Assembly: GCA_016490735.1 (NCBI GenBank)
Contig: JAEMWC010000272.1
Coordinates: 397,501 to 461,500, forward strand
Source: Pachyseris speciosa
Taxonomy: Eukaryota > Cnidaria > Anthozoa > Scleractinia > Pachyseridae
Length of the DNA: 64,000 nucleotides
Direction of reading: 5' to 3'
Shown: piece by piece, positions 1 to 9,600 of the stretch
Position numbering within the stretch: the stretch's first letter is position 1
Layout: every line of letters begins with the position of its first letter
Notes under the pieces: model-generated
Databases searched by the model: none
The model's input: only the letters and a program-made list of their open reading frames with translations
What the model was told of the DNA's origin: nothing
Position numbers and translations under genes: made by a program

Positions 1-142
1 AAGCACCGACTGGGGCTATATCAAGTTACTACTACCACTCGTAAGGGAAAGCGGACGCTTTTGGGATAAAATAACCTCCCTTAAAGGAAGAGTGTCGCGG
101 CTCTCGCGCATGTGCAGTAGCAATGGATCAACTTGAAAAGCC

Positions 143-750
143 ATTCTCGTCCCCAGAGCCTTCGTTTTTTTTGCTCACGTGGTCGGAGAAACGAAGGGCT
201 CTGATAGCAGCAATTACCGGATGTCCGTAAATCACGGACATCCGGTAGCGCATGCATGTCATATTGTCAAGAATGTATTTGCTCATGCTCAGATATGTAT
301 CCTCAGGGAGGGAATGACAGTCCAGCTTTGGCTTTTATGATGGCTGGCTTGAAAGCTGGTTCGGCGAAGCTTTGAGCGAGACTAATTTCATTGAAATTAG
401 AAAATTTACCAAAGGAAAAGGGAACAACAACCTGCCTTGCACGCAGTAGCTGTACAGAAACGAGACTGGCTGTGTATTTTGTCCACGGGGTTTCGAAAAT
501 CGCCGATATTGCAGCTTCTCTCGTTCGTGGTGGACCATAGATCTTTACACGGTTGTAAGAAATTGTGTTCTTGTAGTTTCACCACTGAATGTGCTCATTC
601 CCGATGAAATTGAAAAGTTGAAGGCACTACGTGTTGGCTTGAAGGTTTATAAGCAAGGTAACAGAGAGAATGTCGAATTCCCTTGTTGAATTGTGCCAAA
701 TATCTCACCCGTAACGGTAACTGCAAACGAGTGGCTCTGGGGACGAGAAT
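143..750. mobile_element. Short inverted-repeat transposon (MITE-like)
   Basis: The ends form an 18-bp perfect inverted repeat: CTCGTCCCCAGAGCC at 146-160 and its reverse complement at 733-747, each extended by ATT/AAT. No transposase reading frame is visible inside. A perfect hairpin (13-bp arms around ACCGGATGTCCGT) lies at about 216-246. A further copy of the end sequence occurs at 876-890, so the region may be a nest of related insertions. No convincing target duplication was found, so the outer limits are approximate. Confidence 0.5.
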
Positions 751-1382
751 GACAGGAAGTGCGCAGCACTTCATCACTTAATTCTTGTTGCGCGTTCATT
801 TTTTGTCAGCCAATGAAAAAATTCGAATTTTTTGGCGCGTCCAGAGCCACTCGTCAACGACATTTTAAGACGAGTGGCTCTGGGGACGAGATTTCTTGAA
901 AAGCTAGCAAGGTTTATCATGGCGATCGAGACAATGGCCCGTTGGTCGATTCGACCTGAGAGGACCCGTGGTTTGAAAACAAAAAGTGACGGTGTGTTCC
1001 CTGGCGAGGCTCATTTTGAAAAGAAGGCAAGGCTACCAAGCGGGTTTTCAACGGTGTACTCGGGTTTCTACAATCTTGTGAGCTGTAATTATTGCAAGCA
1101 AACTGCTGCTTGGCGTCGGGTTCATGAAGAGGATTCAGTTGCCTATCGAAACGATATGAAAGTAGAAGATCTGTGCTTGGATTTCGAGTGGGATTTGTGG
1201 CCGCCCTGCCATTTTGAGCTAGGATTTTTTGCTTCTCGGATCAGGCGTTCCTAATTTTAGTGTGATGCCTTCTTCTTCTCTTATGAGTACAAAACCCACG
1301 AGACTTCACTTCACTTCACTTATTTATTTGATGTAACCTCGTTCAAATGAATGATATTAAATACATTTCGGTCAGCGGATTC
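751..1382. other. No recognisable gene
   Basis: An open frame runs on the plus strand from about 832 to 1254, but its upstream part lies in repeat sequence, it has no splice context that I can tie to a family, and its translation resembles nothing I know. I treat the stretch as non-coding repeat-derived sequence. Confidence 0.4.
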
Positions 1383-1677
1383 CTAGGGAAACGTAAACAA
1401 CAGTAATTTGCGGAATTTAGCGTCGTCCGCAATTTCTACAACATTATGTGGTAGATTATTCCAGTCTCTCATTGTGCGCGGCACAAAACTGAATTTGAAT
1501 ATGTTAGTGCGAGCATAAATTGTGGAGTAATATCTATTGTGCATATGTCTTGTCTTTCTGGCCGGCTTTGATAATTCATCCAGGGGCAGGATTGCGTTGT
1601 TATCTAAACCCTTCTTGAGAAGACAGAGTCTGTCTATTTCCCTCCTGATCTTAAGTGACTTCCACCCAAGAGATAAT
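1383..1677 (-). pseudogene. LINE reverse-transcriptase C-terminal fragment
   Basis: Reading the minus strand from about 1677 down to a TAG at 1383-1385 gives a C-terminal tail typical of non-LTR retrotransposon polyproteins. The segments LGWKSLKIRR, IYARTNIFKFSFVPR and MRDWNNLPHNVVE match the usual pattern just after the reverse transcriptase domain, where the host-like phrase 'RTIRDWNNLP' is found. The catalytic part is absent, so this is a dead 3' remnant. Confidence 0.75.
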
Positions 1678-3276
1678 TCGCTGAAAAGGCCTCAAGACAG
1701 CAAAGTAAGCAAACAGACAACAAGCAAAACAGCGTGGAAGTAAGGTTAGCTATTTTTATTAAGAATTTGACCGTAGTTTTGCTTTCTAAGACCGATAGTA
1801 AATATTCCCATACAAACTCTTATAATTTCGCCATGACCGTTATTACGCAAGATGATTATGACACCCATCACACCGCGGGAGCTTGGGCCGCCTGTGGGAT
1901 CCCATTTCAACTTGAACAAATTCTTCTGAAAAACTTGAACCACCGGGCTTGTACCACAAACGCGTTTGCTCCGAGAACATGCCAATTCTTTCCCGGGGAG
2001 CTCCGGTTGGCCGGATTAACGACCCGAGTGAAGAGAGTAAACCCCTTCCTCCGCGCCATCATAACATGATTTTGCACCACGGATCGCCTCGCCACGCGTC
2101 AGGTCACGAGGTGAAACAAGAAACTTTTGTTCTTGGTGAAATAAGAAACTGTTGTTTTTACGTGAAAAGACTCTACTGTGGAAATTAAAATGAAAACGTT
2201 TTCCAGATGTCTTCGACAGAAAGATGACAGATGAGCACCGCAGAATTTGAAGATTATGACGCCTTTAACAATCGCGGAAGAAATTAACAGTGTGATACTA
2301 TACTTACAGTAGAAGTCACTTGCGTCTTCTCATGTCTTTGATTATCAACGCCATCCGTATGGCACGGAACAAACAAACAAACGTCTCCAAAAGAGAAGTA
2401 TAGCTGAGGCTTCAATGTGTATTGTATAAGAAGTACTGGCCGAAATCAATCCTACGGATCAAATTGAAGATGGCAGACAGGTAAAAAAAAAAATCGGTTA
2501 CTCACTCGAGAGCATCATTGCGCATGCTCGGCCGTGACACCGCTCCTTTAAGCAACCTCGAACCTAGAGTCTTCGTTCCCCTTGACCAGCGGTCGGGAAA
2601 CGAGCGACCCTGGAAAGATCCGATTTGAAAGTCTGAAAATATCGGACTTCCGGCTGAACTGCGCATGCTTAGGGTTCAGAGAGTTTGTAAGAGTTCTGTT
2701 TTACTTCCGCTCATTTGAATTGTTTGAAAAAGCCAATCAGAATCGTCAACCTATCGGATCTTCATTCTCGTCCCTCGAGTCTTCGCTCCGTACTGCGCAG
2801 GCTTGACCTCCTAATTTGAGGTTCAGGCCATGCAAGAAAATTCATGTTAGAAATTTCTATCAGCCTACTGGCCCAGTTTTCCGCCCAAAAGAATTCCTTT
2901 AACTGCGTTGTTAAGAATACATGACGTCAGTGGTGTGGAAGAAACTTATAAGGTTTACAGGGATCAAGGCATAACAAAGGCCATTTGCGACGGAAAAGGC
3001 AGGCAAAAGCCATTTCGCAATCTTCTACAGTTCTGTTACAATCTGGCGTAATTTCCTACGCTTACTGGATCTGGATGCGCTGCCTTCTTTGACTTCGGTT
3101 TTTACCTATGACTGATCAACGACGAGACAGCGACTGTGTATAGTTTCTCAAATATTTTCGGCGTCCAGTTAAAAGAAGACGCTAACACGACTTTTAGGGG
3201 TAATCTAGCTGTTACGCTTTGAACAATACTGGACACAGTATTCTCACTTTTTCATGTTTGCTACAGGTGATGTGGC
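1678..3276. other. Intergenic sequence without identified gene
   Basis: Both strands were read for the missing C-lobe exons of the kinase that ends at 3600 and none was recognised. Short open frames here overlap each other on opposite strands and look like chance. Part of 2540-2800 has phrases similar to the CTCGTCCC repeat found at the left edge. Confidence 0.4.
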
Positions 3277-3288
3277 AAAATAACAAAC

Positions 3289-3348
3289 CAAATGAAGAAT
3301 GATCCTCGCAGTTGTGAACGCAATTTATGCAATTGCGAAAAGAAGCCT

Positions 3349-3389
<41 letters not shown>

Positions 3390-3556
3390 ATCGCACCGGT
3401 AATCGCGAGGTCACGGGTTCAAACCCCGTTGAAGTCCTGAATTTTTTTCAGGCTTCTTTTCGCAATTGCATAAATTGCGTTCACAACTGCGAGGATCATT
3501 CTTCATTTGATTTCATTTCCGCAGTTCATATATGATTCATTTCATATATCATTCAC
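3289..3556 (+). mobile_element. tRNA-derived SINE with hairpin architecture
   Basis: The insert is bounded by a perfect 12-bp target duplication, AAAATAACAAAC, at 3277-3288 and 3557-3568. It contains a tRNA-like head (3364-3437) and a tail with the phrases CAGGCTTCTTTTCGCAAT and CATATATCATTCAC. The first 61 bases (3289-3349) are the exact reverse complement of 3449-3509 in the tail, so the transcript could fold into a long perfect hairpin with the tRNA-like part in the loop. The same tail, truncated, is inserted at 45501, and a diverged relative lies at 22839-23112. Confidence 0.85.
3364..3437 (+). other. tRNA-like head of a SINE (not a working tRNA)
   Basis: The sequence keeps an acceptor stem (GGCTTCA with TGAAGTC), a D arm (GCTC/GAGC), a T arm (ACGGG/CCCGT) and the internal RNA polymerase III promoter boxes (TAGCTCAGTTGG and GGTTCAAACCC). 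The anticodon arm does not pair and the base before the GGT 'anticodon' is C, not the invariant T. This marks a tRNA-derived retroelement head and not a functional tRNA gene. Confidence 0.8.
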
Positions 3557-3599
3557 AAAATAACAAACATTCATCACTTACGAAGAGAGGGGATCTTAC

Positions 3600-6035
3600 G
3601 CCGTTTAACATCTCCAGAGTTAAACAGCCAGTCCTCCAAATATCAACAGACGGGCCTTTTTCCTTCTATGAATGAGAAGTAAAAACGATAAAATCATGAA
3701 ACATTTAATTCCAGCAAGTGAACTTGGGTCACATAGGTCACGGCGCACGAACTTCCTTTCATGTTTTGCCTTACCTTTATGTTTTCCGCTGATCCAAAAT
3801 CTGCCAGTTTGGCATGAAGAAACCCTTCCGTCAACAGCACATTGGCTCCTGTACGTATTATAAAGAGCGAAGTTAACATTCATATCGAAATTCTTGGCTT
3901 ATCGCAACGTTAATACCATGACACAATGTAATTAAGCATAACAAACGTTTCGTTCTGGAAAGGAAAGGCAGCTGGTATAACGGGTGAATTTTCTCACAAA
4001 TACACAAAAAATAGTAAACTTTGAGCTGTATCAATATTTGCAAAAGCACCGTTTTTTAAACCGCTTCAAGATCTGGACCCCTTCTTCCCCCCCTCACAAT
4101 AGCCGGAGGCGCTAGCGACCGCTAGAGGCCACCGTTGTTGTTGTTGTTGTTTAAGTGAAGAGAGCAAGCTTATGGCTTACAGTCAAGTCAGGTCAAGCGT
4201 ACCCCCCTAGATTACATTAATGAATTGATTATTTGAACATTGAACCCGTTAGTCGTTTCGAATAATGCAATCATTTTGAAATATTCGAATCAAACTTCGA
4301 TTGCTGATTGGACTAAGCGAACAAAAGATGCTCCTTATATGGGAAATCGAAGCGTCCAATATGGCGTCCAACGTTTAGTGGAAGTGATAGGTGAGAAACG
4401 GTATTGTAAATGTTATTATCGAGCAGTTTTTTTGCTTTCTACATCCCATAGAGCTTGTAGAAGTCTTATTCGTGAAAAAAGGATTTTCAGGCGAAGTTCT
4501 AGCAAGTCTTCTCGTCAATATTTTTGGTTGTTTACAACGCTGTACGCTATCAGCTGTGTTTAATTTCGCTCCGTACAAATTTATTATTTTTAGGATTCCT
4601 CGGAAAGAACAATATTGTTGGATTTTAAAGGGCTAAAAAAGGTGTGCTCTATTAAAAGAGATGAAAGAATTAAAGTCTCGTTCGTCGAACGCGTTTTTCA
4701 AACACATCTACAGACAGAGTCCAATCAGCAATTGAAGTTTGATTCGAATATTTCAAAAATGATTGCATTATTCGAAACGACTAACGGGTGCAATGTTCAA
4801 ATAATCAACTCATTAATGTACTCTAGGGGGGTACGCTTGACCTGACTTGACTGTAATTTGTCGGCGATAGTTCTAAAATGTGAAAGAAAGAAGACATTCC
4901 TTGTTTTGTTTTCTCGACGCATTACTCATAAGAACAGTACACTTAAACCGATTCAGTACTCAAAAAGATGTTACCTTTGACATCCCTATGTACAATTCCA
5001 TTGACATGTAAGAATTTTAAAGCCTTCAGCACATCTTCTAAGTACCCAAGACTATCAGTCTCTGCAATGACTGGCCAAGGCGTCTCTCCATTCGCTTCAA
5101 CCTTTTTCTCTTCAATAAGGTCCGCGATGGTCCCACCTGGGAATTATAACTGTGTCGATTAGCATCCGCGATAAAACGCTACCTGCACTGAGCTTTTTAT
5201 GAAAGAGATGGATGGGAGATTCAGGGAAACGCAAGTGTTGATAAAATAATCAGTCGATCGATCTGAAACAATCAATTTATTCATCGACCGATATATCAGT
5301 AATTTACTCAAGAAGTAAAAACGCTCTTGCGATGATGCTGACGTAGCATCCAGAAATACTACATTAAGACATCAGCATGTTACAACAATTTAGTATAAAT
5401 CTACGGGCGTTCTATCACGAATACCATTCTCTTATTGGATACGCTACTCACTATCTTGAAAGGGAGTGTTCGCTCACATGACCAAAAAGAAGAAAGAATT
5501 TGCAGAACAAAATCTGCCTTTCCTATTGTGGGGAGGGGGATGGGGGGGTTGGGGGGAGGGGGCTGCTGTTAACGATGGGGATTTAGAGAGGGGGGCTGCA
5601 ATCATTGAGTATTTTAATGTGGTTCGAATAGACTTCTATCGCCTGTACTTGCTGTCTTGACAGTGGACAAAATCATTAGAAACGCATGACCCCCCCCCCC
5701 TCCCCCGGGGAGGTGGGGTACTAGTAAAAATTTAATACGGGGAGGCTCCGCCCCGAGGTCCGACCCCTTACCCTTTTTTATATACCATTTTTGACAGAAA
5801 AGGTACCCCTTTCGTATACCTTCCATCGACAAATGGTAAAACTTTCGTATACCTTCCACTGGGAGAACAGTCATAAGGTATGTGTGTTCGAAAGATTTTA
5901 ATAATAATTAATTAATAATTTAGAACTTATATAGCGCATTTTCCATGTGTATATGATCAAATGCGCTTTACAAGCAGATGAAATTGGAATTTGGAAATGT
6001 TGGTTTTTGTGGAGAGGGGAAAACCGGAGAACCCG

Positions 6036-6079
<44 letters not shown>

Positions 6080-6643
6080 AACCCACATATGACGCCGAGT
6101 TCGGGAATCGAACCCAGGCCACATTGGTGGAAGGCGAGTGCTCTCACCACTACGCCATCCCTGCTCCCCACATTATAGATTTTATGAAAGGTCTTTTTAA
6201 ATACCTAAATGGCAGGTTTCCCTACCCTTTCATATACTTTGAATCGTGAAATCCCTACCCTTTCATATACCTCAAGCGTGAAAAAGGTACTCCTCTCGGG
6301 CGGAGCCTCCCCGAATAGGCCATTGTAGGGAGTACCCCCCCCCCCCCCGGATGACTTTCAATCGAGGTCTGTGCTTACCTGCCATAAACTCCATGAAAAT
6401 GCGAACGGTTTTGCCTTCGAGTTTTGCACCGTAGAACTGGACAATTTCCTCAATGTGCTCTTTGCTTGCCAGTTTCAGAGCCAAAAGCTCGTTATACCTG
6501 TATTCACACTTCAAACAGAGTGGAGGAGAGGCGATAAAGTTACACATGAGGCGATTTTACCCTGTTGTCGTTTTTTATTTGATTTTAGTGGGATACATTC
6601 CTACTGGGAGTAACATCTTGATGTTAAAATTCGCACAAGGGAG

Positions 6644-6699
<56 letters not shown>

Positions 6700-9600
6700 T
6701 AATAATAAATTAAGGTGTTTGACCTGAGAATTTAAAGAAGGGAGCAGCCTTCTTTAAATTCTCAGGTCAAACACCTTAATTTATCCCTTTCTTATTAATT
6801 AGTCTCCTTTCTTAGCATAAATAGTTTCTTTACCCTTAATTATTCTTGTCAATATCTCACCCTGTTACACTATTTATTGCTCATTTTCATTTTATTCTAT
6901 ACTGTACAACTGACGATGAATGATGTCTCATCCGAAACATGTTTTCATTAAAAAATGAACTTCAAAAATATCGTGTGTTTCATTAAATAGAATAATAATA
7001 ATAATAATAATACTTTATTTAGAGCATTATACAGAAGTCTTAATGCTCTTACAGAGTAATCCTAAAACAAAATGTAACACCGCTAAAATTCAGCTATTAA
7101 ATCCTACTACAAACAGTGTATTTAATACCATCATACAAGAAATTTATGCAATGCAGAGGGAAAGAATGTAATAAGTGAAAATGTCACAAATTGAAAAGAT
7201 AGGTTTTAAGTTGTGACTTAAAAATGTTGACAGAATTGCAGTTACGTAGAGGTAAAGGAAGCGAGTTCCATAACTTAGCAGAGGCAACAGTAAAAGACCT
7301 ATCAGCCTATCCCCATAAGATCTTGCAGAGCAGTTAGTAACTGACAAGTAATTACAGGTAGAAGACCTTAAAGTTCTAGATGGCTGGTAGCGAGAAATGA
7401 GTTCGGAGATATAAAGAGGAGATTGTCCATTTAACTCCTTGAATGTCATCAACAGTATTTTGAAACTAATACATTTGTCAATCGGAAGCCAGTGCAAGTT
7501 ACGAAGTACTGGGGTGATATGATTATGTTTCTTAGACCTCGTTACCGACCAGTCTTGTCGCAGTATTTTGTACACGTTGTAATTTATCTAATTGTGACTT
7601 AGGAAGTCCGTAAAGAATAGCGTTACAGTAGTCGAGTTTGGATGTAATAAAGGCATGAACAATTCTCTCACAGTCCGATTGAGACAGGAATCTACGAATT
7701 CTACCAATGTTCTTAATTGCAAAAAAAGCTGACTTGAAGGTATTGTTGGCATGTTTGTCCATGCAACTGTAGCTTGCTATCTCCTGTTACCCCAAGACAG
7801 GGCTCGTACTCTTTTTTGGACTAAAAATTCAACTACTTTTCAAGGACATTCCAGGGCACAATTCCAATTTTTCAAGCACTCCATCCAGTAAAAAATGCCA
7901 TTAGAATGTGATACCAGATGATCGGGTTTTAAGGAATAACTGCCAGATTTGTTCAAGTCTAAGTCTTTTCAAGTTCTTCCACTAAGTGGAAACAGTCAAA
8001 CAGCAAATTTCAAGGTTTTTCAAGGACCCAGTGTAGTTTTCACGGACTTTCAAGGCCTTGAATTTTGATTTTCAAATTCAAGGACTTTCAAGGTGCGTGC
8101 GAACCCTGCCCAAGATCTCCAGCGGCAGGCGGAAGCGAAATACTGGAACCACCCACCCAGATTTCTTCAATAAGCTCGCAGTCGCGGTGCCGAGAGGAGA
8201 GACGAATGACTTCAGTCTTGCCAGGATTGCACACGAGGCCATTGGAAGAACACCACGTCATAACATCGTTCGTGCAAAGCTGAAGTTTAGAAAGTTTACT
8301 ATCCTGGCTACCAGAATCAAAGGAGATGTAAAGCTGTGTGTCATCAGCGTACATTATGCATGTTAACCCATGTGCAGCTATGATGTCTTCCAATGGAGCG
8401 AAAAAGAGAGAGAATAATATTGGTCCAAGAACCGATCCTTGCGGTCACCATGGGTGACAGGAACCTTAGATGACTCAGTGTCTTTAATAGCCTGCGAACA
8501 CAGCCGCCTCTCATCGATCACAGCCGCTAGGGGCGTTTCGCACGAGAGAAACGCCCCTAGCGGCTGTGAGCGGTGAGAGGCGGCTGTGTTCGCAGGCTAT
8601 TTCTTTAATTATGACGGACTGTGTGCGACCAAAAAGATAAGAATTGAACAAACCTAGGACTGTACCAGAGAAACCGTGGCGCTAGTGAAGCCTTTCCAGG
8701 AGTACATGATGATCGATAATGCCAAAAGCTGTGGATAAATCCAACAGCACCAGAACAACTTCACGATGTTGATCAATAGCCATAAGTATGTCATTAAAAA
8801 CACGAAATACAGGGCTGTTTCTGTGCTGTGGAACATTCGATACGCTAACTGGAACTTAGGTAATAGGTCACTATCAGTAAGATAGTTACAGGCTTGTGTG
8901 GCAGCAACACGTTCAATAATCTTAGAGACTGAAACGCTGAGTTGTAACAGGACGATAGCTGGAATATCGCTCAAGGTCAAGCGTAGATTTCTTAAGGGTA
9001 GGTTCCACAACACCTTTCTTTAGGGAACTCGGAAATGTACCAGTTGTAATGGACGCATTAACAATCTTGGTCAGCGGGCGCACTAGTGCCTCAGCAGACT
9101 GCTTCACAACAGTGGCAGTAGATCAAGCCATGAAGACGTAACTTTAGATTTACTTATAACCTGAGATATATAGCTCTCAGAGACTGGTTGGAAAAAACCT
9201 CATCGCGCTTGAACTATAACTACTGGTAGATATAGGCATCACCGACAAATCCGACAAACTGATGTCTGGTATAGTTTTACGGAGATTTTCAGTTTTGGTA
9301 GAAAAATACTCATTGAAGCTCTCCGCCAAACATGAAGGACAATTGTACGACGGGAGTGGACAATCAGACTTGACAACGAAAAGATCCGAAATCATCTGAA
9401 AGAGCTTGTTTTGGTCAGCGGTAGAGATCTTTTGGCTGTCTGATAACAAGACTTTGCAGCATCTAGAGCATACGTGTTATCCTTGCATCTGTCTTTGTAA
9501 ATTTGTCGATGGAGCTCTAACCGGCTTGCGCTCAGCCTTTCGCCTAAGTCTCATAAGAGCACGGAACTCATCCGAGTACCAAGGAGCATTTGGGTGTAGT

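Noticed and set aside
832..1254. 140-residue plus-strand protein
   Set aside because: Starts in repeat sequence at a non-ATG codon, and matches no known family.
3364..3437. tRNA-Thr gene
   Set aside because: Anticodon stem does not pair and the invariant T before the anticodon is C; it lies inside a target-duplication-bounded SINE.
7144..9107. Host gene with reverse transcriptase
   Set aside because: Endonuclease end, YADD motif, frameshifts and a microsatellite tail mark a dead LINE.
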